From Rhynchopus euleeides (lineage: Eukaryota; Euglenozoa; Diplonemea; Diplonemida; Diplonemidae), in NCBI GenBank assembly GCA_963210315.1, contig OY723252.1, forward strand, positions 1,426,001 to 1,490,000: a stretch of 64,000 nucleotides of DNA, read 5' to 3'. Below are positions 30,499-42,314 of the stretch, one piece after another. Under the pieces are notes generated by a model. That model did not search any database and was not told the origin of the DNA. It saw only the letters and a list, made by a program, of their open reading frames with translations. Made by a program: the position numbers and the translations under genes. The stretch's first letter is position 1, and the number at the start of each line of letters is the position of its first letter.

Positions 30499-31824
30499 AC
30501 ATACGTGTGTGGTGTAGCAGAAAACAGGGTCTTTTTTACTACGAACGTACTACGAGGGCCGGGCTGGGGGGGAGGTGAACTGCACTGTGAGGCCCAGCTG
30601 ACTGGGCTGGCGCTGGGCAGGAACCTCAGGGATGTTGGTGAGGTGTCCGCTGCACCCCCGAAAATCGGGTGTGACACCCGACTTCACTCTCAGCCTCAGA
30701 TGCTGGGCCCTCGCGGTGTGAGAAAGACGGGCGTGGTTTTCTTGCTTTCATACCCACCCCGGCCCTCCCCCGTCTCCCCACTGAGGGGAGGGGGAAAAAT
30801 CATCGGCAAAAAAGGTGTGTGAAATGGGGCATACATATATCTGCAGCAGTGTACAGTGTACAGTGCACTGCACTGAAAACACCTCTGCATCCCCCGACCT
30901 TTCTACAAGAAAAATAATTCACCCCCGTTTGATTTTTTTTCCACCCCTCCGCTGTAGCTATAATATAACATACAGATGCGTCCCACTTATTCCTCCCCCT
31001 TTTTGAACTGGTTTTATTTTCCGTGCTTTCCAGGAAATGAGTGCCGCATATATGCGCCAGGCTTTTCATCCCCCCTCCCTCACCCTCCGGGCTTGTCAGA
31101 GGACACCCGCCTCTGCCCCCCCCCCCCTTCAGGATTAGAGATGAAGAGATATACATATAGCTGTTGTTGTGTCATGGGATTCTTTATATTCCTTCGCCAA
31201 AGGAAGGCGGGAACCACGTGGCTTTCCCCTTGCAATACCCACCCCCCCCTTCTGTGTTGCCCCCTCCCCACCCAGGCCTGCATATAGTGAATGGCCTTAG
31301 TTTTCCCTTTCCTCTACTTCTACTTCGGTACCGACCACCCCCCCCCCCTCCCCTCCCACCCTCACAAGAAGGTGCTGGGAGACTTGCTTTTCCATTCACT
31401 CCCGACAAACAAAGACCCCCACCCACCCACCCACCCCCCCACCCAACACCCCCAGGTGTGCCTAGCGGCTTGTGGGGAGTGATGTCCCCCATCCCCGCGA
31501 CGCCCCATTCCCACCCCACCCCCACCCCCCCACCCCCACAAGAATTGCCAGCAGTCCTTGGCTGTGTAGGCCTCTCGTGCCTGTGGTGCATCTGCCGCTG
31601 AGAGTCCCCCCTCCTCCCTCCCCGTCACGAAGCACCCGGGTGGCTGGCTGGTTGGGCTGGAACATGGCAGGTCCAGACCAGCGAAGCAAACGTAATAAGA
31701 GGAAGAGGGGAGAGCAGGCAATGCTGCGTCCAGAAGAGAAGGTTTGGTGGAAAAAAAAAGAAGAATTTATTTCCGGTGGGTCTCTCTCTCTCTTGTTGGT
31801 GTGCGGGGGGGGGGGGGGGGGACC
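30499..31824. other. Low-complexity region without a recognisable gene
   Basis: C-rich and T-rich tracts dominate (31110-31130, 31330-31560, 31800-31820), with many short frames on both strands. A coding-like patch at 30530-30720 was not recognised. Confidence 0.4.
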
Positions 31825-32998
31825 GCATACTTGTCCCCCCATATGGGGAACCCCCTAAATTTGGGGGAAATATGGGGGGTCTCAAAACCCCGCCCCCATA
31901 TGGGGAAAAAGGCTGAAAATATGGGGAAAACCCGGTAAAATATGGGGGAATATGGGGGAAATATGGGGCCCATATGGGGGGATATGGGGGTATTCGTGCT
32001 GCAACGGGAGAACATCAAACCACTCAGGCACAGACACACACGAAGTGCGCGTCGAAACCGGCCTCATGCCTTGTTGGGGATCCTCCAGGAGTCCGATCCT
32101 GGGGAGGTGCGCGCTCGTTCAGGTGTGGCCAGGTCTGGCCCCCCCTGGAAGATCCCCCAGGTGGGTCGCACCGACCTCCTGTTCCTCTCCTGCGCCGATA
32201 CAGCGGCAGCGGAGAGCGAACGCTTCCCGGTTTGGCGGGGCACCGCAGTGACAGCGGCAGCGGTGGTGGACACATACGCACAGACACACATCGCGCGTTC
32301 AGGGTTAACAGCTCCTCACAACACACACTCCTGTGTTTTGAAGTCCTGTCCGGCACGTCACTCTCACACTCGCTGTCCTCCTCCTCTGGTGTGTTTGCGA
32401 TTGCGAACTGCCCCCTGGGATCCTTAATTAGACAAGGGAATTCACAAGCAGTGCATTCTGGGGTGTCAGGCGCTTTTGACCGCTCCGAGCGCCGAAAAGT
32501 CGGAGTCGACGCTCGTCACCAGGCAGCTTGACATGTTCAAGCTGCATCTGCAATGATGATCTGGAATGAGACCTGTGAAGGCCAGTACAAGGACTGGCTG
32601 CAGGACGCAACTGTTCTGCCAGCAAAGACAGGACTACTGGTCAGCATGCTCTGATGACCGCTACTCAGACTTGAAGAAAGTGGCGGTCGGCACTCTCACA
32701 GCACCTTTTGTGGTCTGACTCGAGCACTTCAGCCGTTTCCTCTCTGCAGAAAGCGACGAGGTGAGATGGCACTGCAAGGTGCTAGACGTCCCCTGTCAGT
32801 GGCTGACTTCACACCCTGTGAAAAGCAGAACGAAGAGAACTGTTTGCTGACTGCTTCCACCTGAGGAACCCCTGGGTTTTCCCCCATATATCCCCCATAT
32901 GGGGGAAATATGGGGGAACAGGACTTGAAAAACCCCCCATATTCCCCCCATATTTTCCCCATATTTTTGGCCTTCCCCATATGGGGGTACAAGTATGC
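31825..32998. mobile_element. 1.17-kb foldback element rich in ATATGGGG
   Basis: The 26-bp left end GCATACTTGTCCCCCCATAT plus GGGGAA (31825-31850) is matched in inverse by 32973-32998 with one difference. Inside both ends are dense ATATGGGGGAA or TTCCCCCATAT words (31850-31995 and 32879-32972). The core (about 32000-32870) has coding-like plus-strand frames, for example one including VGRTDLLFLSCADTAAAESE, that may be captured exons. No transposase is present. Confidence 0.8.
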
Positions 32999-34555
32999 CT
33001 AGGGGGGGGGGGGTAACCTCCGGGCTGATGTGTGAGCAGCCTGTCCTGTGCTGCAACACCGTTTTTGTCAAGAATTGAAAAGCAAAGCAGAAAGTGGAGG
33101 GGAAATGTTTGCGTCCAGTCTTGGCCCCCCCCCCCTCACGCTCAACCCACAGTTGGCCTGTCGTGCCAAACCAAAACACAAAACACCCCCGTCTACGGGT
33201 ATTCTTTACTGTTCTGTGCCCCCAGGTCAAAAAATGTTCTTCCGACTTGTGCCCCCTACTTTTGAATACCGGTGTTCTATTGGAATCTATTTTACGGGGC
33301 ACATTTCACGAGTTGTAGTTTTTCTGTTTCTTTTTTAGTTGGGACTTCGGCAATCAGCCTCAAGCCCGCAAGCCTTTTTTCTCGATGAGCTGGGACGACC
33401 CGCCTGCAGCGTGCCGAGAGTGGCCTCCTTAGGTAGTCGACCCGCCACTCCTCCACGTAGTAGACGTAGCGCGCCCAGGTAACCCAGCTCGTTGTTCTCT
33501 GCGCTGAAGAGGGAGGTAATGCGCGTTCTGCCTGGTGCTTCCCGCGTTTTCCCCTGACGTGGGGTCCAGTCTGTGCTGGGAAGCTACCGGCATTTGTTGC
33601 AAGCTACTTTCATATCCTGCATTTTAATTCAGGGGGCCTTCGCTAATCTAGGGTGCTTCGGCAATATTCGGCATTTCGTCACCTGATTTGTCCAAACCCC
33701 TTTTTTTTTGGCTTGCCGCCAGCGCCGCCGAAACTCCGGTTGAACTTCACGAAACTCGGGCCAAATCAGGTTGGTTCCAAATCACACGATTCTGCGACGC
33801 TTAGCGGATGCCTCCGATACTTGTGCTAGTTACGCGCGACAAAATCTATCTCAAAGTGAAGTCGCAAAGTAACAAAAGGAAATCATACGACTGGTGCTTG
33901 AGGGCTAGCACTTGCATGCCACTTCACAGGGCCTCAGACACAGCCGTCAGACAACAGTGTGTGCTCGACATAAAGTGGCCCAGGTTCTGTTTTCACACAG
34001 CTGCTGGGCAGGGTGTCTACCCCAAAAGCGAAAAGGGGTACGATTTCCACTATGTTCTTCTGAGAATACCCCCCTTTCTGTTGTTGGAGGGTCGCTTGAC
34101 TTGTCTTTTTTTTACCTTCACTTTCGACAGTCATACCGCCCCACCCAGCGACCCTCCCACACCCTCTCCCGACCAATCAACGCAAAGCACAGGGAAACGG
34201 ATAAGGCATGCAACGCCGTTTACCCCCCCATTTTTTTGATGAAGAGGTTTGTGGCTGTCTACCCACAGATGCTTGTGGCTGGCACCCGCGCCCAGCTATT
34301 CCACGAGGAAGTGTTTTTTTTTGTCTCATGCTCGGTTTGGGGGGATCGGTATTGCCACCAACTAAGGCAGACTCTCACTCAGCCCCGGTGTCCCTCTCTA
34401 CCCCTGTCTAAATCAATGTCACCCAGTGGGCGGAGCCTCTTGCTGCTTTGACAGGGTTTTCCGGCAGTCTCTCGGTGGGTTGCTGCGAAATGCGTCAAAA
34501 AAAATCACTCGAAATTCACCAAAAAAATGAGATGTCACCCCCCCCCCCCCCCCTA
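32999..34555. other. Region with a solo MITE end, no recognised gene
   Basis: GGGGGCCTTCGCT at 33632-33644 matches the TIR family. About 33720-33780 is a weak relative of the TTGGGCGGAG repeat. The minus strand at 33340-33490 has a coding-like stretch (RLPKEATLGTLQAG). No family was identified. Confidence 0.35.
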
Positions 34556-35703
34556 GGGGGGGTCAAATGCCACCCTTTTACGTGGACAAACACGATTTTT
34601 CAAAAAAACCGGCGCAGAGGCCCCAAAGCCCCCGTAAACCCTCCAAACCCCCCCAGATCGGTCCGGAAACCCATCGAACCCCACTTTTCCACCATTCCGG
34701 GCACCTCAGGTGCCCGAATTGGGGTACCTAAATTTTGTGCCACCGTTTGGTACCGTACAGTGCCACTGTGTGGGAGGTTGGAAAAGAAAATGCCCCAACA
34801 CACCACATCTGAGGGTTGCAATGCATGTTGCTTGCCAACCACGTCATCCGGTGGGTGTCAGGCGCTATGTAGGTGGCATTAGCCAGGTCTTCGATGTGTT
34901 CTGGCTTGTATATATACCTCCCTGCCACCATGCACCGGGAGGCTGCCTGTAGGTACGGAACAGTCCAGATGGTCGTGTGATTCCTGTGCAGCAGTGCTCC
35001 ACAACCGGGATGTGTTGACAACGACTGTTGCAACACGAGCTGTACATTCCGGGAACACATGAAGTGCGCTGTCGTGGTACCCATTGTGCCAGAATTGGTA
35101 GTTGCTGCGGTCTACTTTGCCTGGCCCAAGAGCACTGGTACTGAACGGTGCAATATGCGTGGCGAGGTGAATACAACGGAAGCGCGCAAAGTCAATACAG
35201 CTCTCGGATGGCGGGTGGTGGTGCCACTAGTGTGTGACGTTCACTCGAGGATACAACGCATCACAATGAATCAGCAACCGTGGACCGAGTACAATACGCT
35301 CTCTGTGGCTGGTGTGGGGGACAAAGGCAGTGCCTGTGCCGCAGGCAGGGAGGTATATATACAAGCCAGAACACATCGAAGACCTGGCTAATGCCACCTA
35401 CATAGCGCCTGACACCCACCGGATGACGTGGTTGGCAAGCAACATGCATTGCAACCCTCAGATGTGGTGTGTTGGGGCATTTTCTTTTCCAACCTCCCAC
35501 ACAGTGGCACTGTACGGTACCAAACGGTGGCACAAAATTTAGGTACCCCAATTCGGGCACCTGAGGTGCCCGGAATGGTGGAAAAGTGGGGTTCGATGGG
35601 TTTCCGGACCGATCTGGGGGGGTTTGGAGGGTTTACGGGGGCTTTGGGGCCTCTGCGCCGGTTTTTTGAAAAATCGTGTTTGTCACCCCCATTTGACCCC
35701 CCC
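34556..35703 (+). mobile_element. 1148-bp foldback element, copy 2
   Basis: The ends GGGGGGGTCAAATG and CATTTGACCCCCCC are flanked by TA (34554-34555 and 35704-35705). The arms are 34556-34926 and 35344-35703, and the core is 34927-35343. Against copy 1 it has few substitutions. Some copy-specific bases appear in both arms: CGTACAG here against CGGACAG in copy 1, and TATATATAC here against TATATGTAC in copy 1. Confidence 0.92.
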
Positions 35704-35705
35704 TA

Positions 35706-36176
35706 CCCCCCCCCCCCCCTCGTCGCCAACCCTGCAGTGGAGACCCCCGTCACCCCGCCGAACCGCCCTCTATTTTACCAACCGATTACAAAACCCCACC
35801 CACTGCCCCCCGCCCCCACCACCGCCACCGCTTCCTGTCTTGTCCCTTGGGATACCCATAGACTCGCTGGCTGGCTGAGAGGGGGGGGGGGAGTGAGGGA
35901 GGTGTTGTGGCATAACCCCCTGACTCAGCCATCTCTGTTCCCCCCCGCCCCCGCCCCCCTGCCTCCCTCCGCGCCTCCAAGGCAAAGAAGAGTGTTTTGA
36001 TCCACCCACCCACCCAACCACCTCCTCTCCTTGGTCAATTGAGTGTATCGCGGATTTGGCATTCCTGCCGCAAGAGAGAGGATGTGATTTTTCTTCTCCC
36101 AAACAAGGTCCGTGTCAGGCGGAAGAGGTGCAGCGAAAGGGGGGGGGGGTGCGATTGACGAAAAACCACTCTCTCT
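35706..36176. other. C- and G-rich tract region
   Basis: C runs at 35706-35718 and 35940-35965, G runs at 35881-35890 and 36139-36148. No gene was recognised. Confidence 0.45.
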
Positions 36177-36284
36177 GGGGGTCTTCGCTACGGGTTGATC
36201 GTCAGTGCATTTTGGTGCATTTCCTGTTGAATTGGCTGAAAACTGACGAAGATTGTCGAAGTTTGTCGACCAGCGAAGACCCCC
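36177..36284 (+). mobile_element. 108-bp MITE, copy B
   Basis: It opens GGGGGTCTTCGCTACGG and closes CAGCGAAGACCCCC, flanked by TCT on both sides. Its internal sequence matches copy A apart from scattered substitutions. Confidence 0.9.
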
Positions 36285-36373
36285 TCTGTCACCTTTCGCA
36301 TTTCTTCAGTTAAAAAGTTTGTTCAAAAAAATAAAGCCCTTTCTTGTCTTGTTATCTGCTGGGTATTTGCTCC

Positions 36374-36445
36374 GTCCTGGGTAAGACGTTAAACTGCCTG
36401 GGGGGGCCGTCCCCGGACCATGACGGGTGCCTGCACCAGGAGTCT
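36374..36445 (+). repeat. Dispersed 72-bp repeat, copy 1
   Basis: GTCCTGGGTAAGACGTTAAA, then CCATGACGGGTGCCTGCACC, matches 55681-55752 with few changes. Its nature is unknown. Confidence 0.75.
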
Positions 36446-38924
36446 AGCACGGCCGTGGTCCGGAGCATGACCGAAAACGGCTTGGGTACCGAGGCTCCCC
36501 AGACCAGGAAGGGTGGAGACACCTGGAGTCTAAATAGTCACACCACGTCAGGCCAGACCTTCGCATTGCACTCCGCGAAGACTGCCACACAGCCGCGGGG
36601 CAGGTGTGCAGCCTGTGGAAAACCTCGTACAGAAAAGACTGTAAGGGACGACAGCCCCGCCGAGGCGATACAGCGCCAGACGCGGCCCGAGTTTCTGGAG
36701 ACCGACCGGGGAACTGGTACGTCTTCAGGATAAGCGCCTCACAGAGGACTGATCCTCACCTGTGTGATCCGTGAACCTCAGCCCCATGGTGCTGGAGTGG
36801 AGCGGGTGCCTCGACCTCTTTTCGGGTTTTTACTATTTCTTTGTTTTCTGTAGCCTCATGCAATGAAGGAGGAAATGGAACACGGAGAAAGCAGGTCCGA
36901 TTTGAGTTTACGGCACGCGTAGTGCCATAATTGCAGAGCCACATCTCACCTCATCACAGGTCGAGGTGTGTGCGTTTCACCACAACCTCTCCCCTTCCCC
37001 ATTCCCCCGTGTTCAGTGACATGTGTCGATAGTGTTCCATTTTTTTGGGTGCGTCCACCAAAGAAAACGTGGCCACCCACTCGCAGAGGCTCCCGAAAGC
37101 TCCAGCATCAGCTCGAGGTTCATGGTGTAGATCGGTGTCTCCAGAAGAAGGGGATGTCCGGTCGAAGAAGACAAACGACGAAGACAACCACACAGGCCGC
37201 ACAAAAAAAAATTTGCTGTGTGTGACGCAAAATCGCCCCCGTCTGATTATTCTCCATGCGAATGCTCTTTTTGCGGGTTTGCTTTGTTCTGCCTGTGATC
37301 TTGAAAATTTCACGGGGGTCAGGCAAATCGCCGACCGTCTGCACAACCCAGCCAGATGGCCTATTTTGCAGAATCCCCCGTGGAAAACAAACAGTGTTGA
37401 ATTGGATTCTTCTACCGATTTTTTGTACTGGTTCCCCCCCCCCCCCCTTTTCTTCAGACTTCTTTAATTTTTTGCACCGCGTCCCTCGAGCAGCAAAGAA
37501 AAACGAGGCGGTGTCGCGGAGGTGAGAATGCATGGCTGAAGCTTTAGGATTATCACCTTCACGCCACTCCACAGAGCAACCCACACCGGCTTGAGGCAAG
37601 TCAAGTGTACGCTCAGCCAAACCAAAAAAGTCGGTTCGGAACTATTCTTTGCAGTTGCTGTCCGAAGGTGATTCTGCCTAATGTGGAAGGAGTGTTCTCA
37701 GAAAAAAAGACGTGCACACTATTCGGTCCTACCTGACCAGCAGAGCTTATCCCTTTTCTTCTCTGTGGGGGGGTAGGGGCTCCCCCCTAACCCCCTCCGA
37801 CGAGAGAATCAGAGCAATACATATATTATAGGGGGATGAGGGGAAAAGGACGAGAGCTCTCTTCACACAGAGCGGGGGAAAAAATAGGCAAATCTGCCAC
37901 TCTGTGAGGGCTTGTGGAGGCCCGGATACTGCAAGGGAGAGTCGTCACTGTGCATATCAGCACGGTCCCGCCCTCTGAGCCAGACTAACCCGCCCATAAA
38001 GGAAAAGAGGAAGAGGCGACGTAAGGCAATGCCTCCGTGCGGCAAGGAGAACACGAAACAGCGTCCCCCCTCACCGTGGGACGCGACGAGCACGGCCAAA
38101 AATCGTTCAAAATCGTTCAAACACCACCCTCCCTCCCTCCCTCCCTCCTTGTTGAATCACCTTTGGTGCGTCTTGGGGGGTCACTAGGAGGCTAGATCTG
38201 AGGAAGTATCGCGGGTGAGGAGACTGACTTTGGGTGGGCAGGCTGCCCTCTGTTACCATTTTTGTGTGTTTTACCACTTGCTGGTAGTGCTGCCAGCAAG
38301 GTTGGAAGGGAACCTCTGAGGATACTCACCACCATTCAGCAGTCCGGCTTCGGTGGCGGTTTCCTCACGGGTCCCCCGTACGTATCGACAGTTCTACTGC
38401 AGACAACTTCCCTCCTCACCCCATCCATTGTTGCCCTCTGATTCATACCGCCTCCTAAAGTGACCCCCCTCCCTCTCTCTCTCTCTCTCTCTCCCTTCCT
38501 CTCTCCCTCCCTCCCTCCCTCTCTCCCTCTCTCCCTTCTACCCATTCCTTCTGTTGCTCAGTTGTCTAACCCGGGCTGTTCTCGCCCCACACCCCATACC
38601 CCCCCTCCAAGTTTCCTGTCATTTGGCCTCCACACGCGACATGTATTTTGCCCCGGTTTGACACACAAACAAACGCCTTATGGGGGGGGGGGGGGGGAGG
38701 AGTGAGGGCTTCCTTCTGTGCAGAAAAGCGTAGCAGTTTCTTCAGTTTCTCATACAGTGGTCTTTCGTGTATTGACTTCTGTGCGATGCGGGGTCTAAAC
38801 GCGCATATCCCAACATAGCCAAAAAAATAACGCAGAAAAAAACGCGAGGAAACGGGATGAGCCTCCCCCATCCCCTCACACTAAACTGGCTGTGAAGTGA
38901 CACAGTTGTGACACATATATGGGC
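36446..38924. other. Region without a recognisable gene
   Basis: Ordinary and low-complexity sequence, including a CT-rich microsatellite at 38463-38540 and a G run at 38683-38697. Frames of 60-166 codons are present on both strands. None has a recognisable domain. Confidence 0.4.
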
Positions 38925-40104
38925 TCGTCCTAAAACCCCCCCCCCCCCACTTTGCCCTTTTTCGGGGTTTTTTCAGGTTTTTGTCAGAAAAATTGCCTAA
39001 CAGACCCCATGCACCTGTCACAGACCCACAAACACATCCATGAGGGGTTTGGGGGGTGTGTTCTGGGGGTGCTTCGACCGTTTTCTCGCACTTTTTTGCT
39101 GTGATTGGGTGATTTTCTCCCGTTCCTCGGCCATTCGCTTTATCGTGGTATTTATCCGTGACAGCGGCTCATCCGCTTCTCTGAGGTCTACATGGGGTAA
39201 TGTTCGGTACATTGGGTTAGCACTCTGATGCTGCGGGCTTCCAGGAGCCATATCTGCGCAGAGGGTGACAGGGTTGCTGCAGGCTGTCGATTGTGAGGCA
39301 CGGCGACTGCGCCCCTGAAGCACATACGCAAGCTTGCACATCACGTGCTGGGCGGCGAGGGAGGTTGCGTCCGGGAGGCATGCAGCACAGGACCAAAGAT
39401 GCTGCTGGGGCATTGCTCCGCTTGTCCCACCAAACCCGCCCTTCCTTGTGCGAGGTGGAAGGGACAAGGGCCTCCGCAAGGCCCTTGTCCCCTCTCAGAT
39501 TGGACAGCTATCCACACGTCCCGCAACACGCACACGCAGAAAGTATGGGTGCCTGCTTCAGAGATATTGTCTGCATGATCAACATGCTCGGGATTCCTTC
39601 CCCTTAGCCGGAACAGATCATCGCCGCAGACGAACCCTGTGCTTCATATCTGTCTAGGAAAAGTTGTCGTCCCGAAGTGGGTGAATCACGCTTCGGCGTG
39701 TGTCCATATGTCCTCATTGACACTTACAACAAGGGCGGCGTGAGTGGTGCCAGGGAGGGCACCTTTCCCAGAGCAGTTGCAACAAGATCAGCACTTCCTT
39801 CTGTGCTTCCAACAAAGACGCGGGCATCTCTTGTGGTCTTGATGATGTCGTGACCTGCATCACCCCACTTCCGGTCGTAAAGCTCCTTTTGTGGGCAAGC
39901 CTCTGGAGAGACTCTGTCATGATCTTCGGGGCCTTCGGGGCCATATTATTGGCCCAGAAGGGCTGTGTTTATAGTGCGCATGTGCCCCAGGACCTGTTTT
40001 TGGTCTATGGGCGTCGTGTAACAAGTGAAAAATTCGAAAATCCCCCAAAAACCTGAAAAAACCTGAAAAAGGGCAAAGTGGGGGGGGGGTTTTTTTTAGG
40101 ACGA
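38925..40104. mobile_element. 1.18-kb TIR element with TCGTCCTAAAA ends
   Basis: The left end TCGTCCTAAAA, then a C run and ACTTTGCCCTTTTTC (38925-38962), is mirrored by GAAAAAGGGCAAAGT, a G run, a T run and AGGACGA (ending 40104). CCTGAAAAAACC words lie inside both ends. The interior is non-repetitive and includes a coding-like minus-strand patch. There is no transposase. Confidence 0.82.
39722..39944 (-). pseudogene. Coding-like fragment inside the TIR element
   Basis: On the minus strand, one frame ending in TAA near 39722 reads with ordinary composition: ELYDRKWGDAGHDIIKTTRD, then ARVFVGSTEGSADLVATALG. It looks like the C-terminal part of a globular protein. No start, no upstream continuation and no family were recognised. 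A captured host-gene piece is likely, and decay cannot be excluded. Confidence 0.35.
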
Positions 40105-41480
40105 GGTCATATGGTGTAGCGCACAGAGCGGAGAGATCACCACCACCACCCCCACCACCCCCCCTAAGGCAATACCCCCTTCTGTTTTATCCCCCCCCCT
40201 CTCCTCCCTCCCCCCCCCCCCCCCCCCGCGGCTAACGGTTCAGGAAGCCACAGGCAAGAGGGGGGGTATTGCCTCGGAGGCACGGATCACCTCTAATCAG
40301 GTTGCCATCTCGTCCTCCGGGCCCTACCCCCCCCTCTCCCCTTGTGTGGCTTTCTGCCGGACGTGGGGAGGCGCGTTCTTTTCTTTTGTCGCCGCGAGTC
40401 GATGCTGCTCCTCGACCCAGCCGGCAGTGTTAGCTTCTTGTTTACCCTTCCCTGAGCAGGGTTCCACGATTACCTACCTTGCTTCCCCCCCCATTCTTCA
40501 ATATTTTTCTCTGATTCTCTGCTGTAGCGGCAGGTGATGCCTCCTCAGATTTTTGCGATACATTCGGTCTTGTCGTCCCATGAAATGTGCGGATGCGCAC
40601 GGATCCCCCGGCATCACGCGGTGCCTGCATCCACGAATGCCCAGGAGGCGCTCCCGCTGCCCCCCCACCCCCTAGGAATGGCATTTATTTCGTCCAGAAA
40701 TGCAGAATATTGAGGAAAGATGTGCTCCCCCACCCCCACCCCCGGTAGTTCACTCTCAAAAGCCTCCCCCACCCCACCCCCCATCTCACCATCTTACCAC
40801 CCCACCACCCCAACCCCAACCCAGCCTTTTCGTAAGACCCGTGGAGGAGGGGCGTTATCGCACAACTTCCGTGTCACGCTGATACAGTTTCGACACGGAG
40901 GAGCTGACTTCCCCCCCCCCCCTCTCTCTCCCCCTTTCTTCTCGCTGCTGTGTTGTCACTAAACAGGGTGGGCGGAGGGCACAGATATGAAAGGGAGGGG
41001 GGGGGGTCGCTTTACCCCTTCTCTGATTTACTGCACCTGTAGTATCGTGGGTTGGTGGCGGGGCAGCCGGCCTTGAGTGCAAAGGGGTGGAACCTCATGC
41101 CTGTGTGGATCCCTCGGAAGCAGGCGGATGCGTTGGAGGAGGGAAAGGCCTCAAAGCAGGGCGGCAAAGCAAAACAAAATCAAAGCAAAGAGAACGGCGA
41201 CTTTTTGTGCACGGCACTGCCCTGGACCATCCTGTATGTCAGGGTGGTCGCCGTCGGCGCTCCAATATACATCACAAAGCGAGCCTCAAAGTTAAAACGG
41301 TCAGCAACAGGCCGTGTTTAAATAAAACCATACGCAAACACCACCACCACCACCCCACATCCATCCGCCTTATTCCCAAGGCCTGTTCCGACCAACCCTT
41401 TCTATTCTTGCATCGACAAGTTCTTTTCACCGGAAACGAATATAGACATCGCGAGCTTTTGGATGTAAACCCCCCTCCTG
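40105..41480. other. Low-complexity region without a recognisable gene
   Basis: C-, G-, CCA- and CAC-type tracts (40140-40230, 40730-40830, 40908-40935, 41338-41365). No gene was recognised. Confidence 0.45.
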
Positions 41481-41481
41481 C

Positions 41482-41714
41482 ATAATCTTAAATAACGCAT
41501 AATATTAAATATCGCATAATATTAAATATAACGCATAGGGGGGTGTCGATTCTGGACAAAAAATAATTTTTTTCAAAAAAAAAATCGAAAAATCGGGGGA
41601 AAATGCTGAAAAATGGCAAAAAAAAGAGTATGGGGAGTTGGGTCCAGTTTAGCAAAGTCGTCATATTTTTCGGGTGTTTTTTTGAATGGGACACCCGAAG
41701 AACCCGTTGAGACG
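41482..41714 (-). repeat. Dispersed repeat with CATAATATTAAATA and GGGTGTCGAT end
   Basis: CATAATATTAAATA words (41482-41540) precede GGGGGGTGTCGATTCTGG. From about 41600 the minus strand reads CTTCGGGTGTCCCATTC, AACACCCGAAAAATATGACG and CTAAACTGGACCCAACTCCC, matching 55311-55400 on the plus strand. The GGGGGGTGTCGAT end with its TTAAATA flank also occurs inverted at 45940-45975. Confidence 0.75.
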
Positions 41715-42314
41715 TGAATGACATCGTGAACATATCTGCCAGAGAATCCTCAAGCTTGGTGCCTCAAGAACGTGGGACAACACGGCGCTGCAGGCGCATC
41801 CTGGGCCGCAGACCAGCAAGCCGGCAAAATAGCCAAGGCCGCCTACACGGCGAGCCTTCTACAGATTCCAGATTGCTCAAACGAGCGTGTCCAGGAAGCT
41901 TGAGCTTTGGGTGGGGACGGGGGGGGGGGGGGGGCGGGGGGCGGGGCGGGGGTGTTGGTTATTCCTCATCATCAGCGCGGTCGTCCTCTCCACTGTTTTT
42001 TATGGGACACCCCGAAGAACCCCAGGATAGGCAGGGTGATGTGCACATTATCCGCGAGGCAGGGAGGACACGCCTCGGGCCGCCGCACAAAATCAGGGGT
42101 GTCCACCACCCTCCAAGCTGCCGCGCAGCCATCCAAAAGCAACTGCATGCCTTTCACTGAATATTGGAGTAGTGTAGCCACAGCCCATCAGAGCTGTCAA
42201 CTGCACTGATTCCTGCAAGCTCAAACCCCCATGATAACGAAACGAAGCAAACCATACACCATACCAAATCGAGACAGAACACACACGTCATCTCTTCGAC
42301 CCTGCCCGGCAATT
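41715..42314. other. Spacer downstream of the transposase gene
   Basis: It contains a G run at 41920-41950 and, at 42001-42021, a short match to the dispersed repeat (GGGACACCCCGAAGAACCCC). No gene was recognised. The inverted terminal repeat expected for a Harbinger element was not found. Confidence 0.4.
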
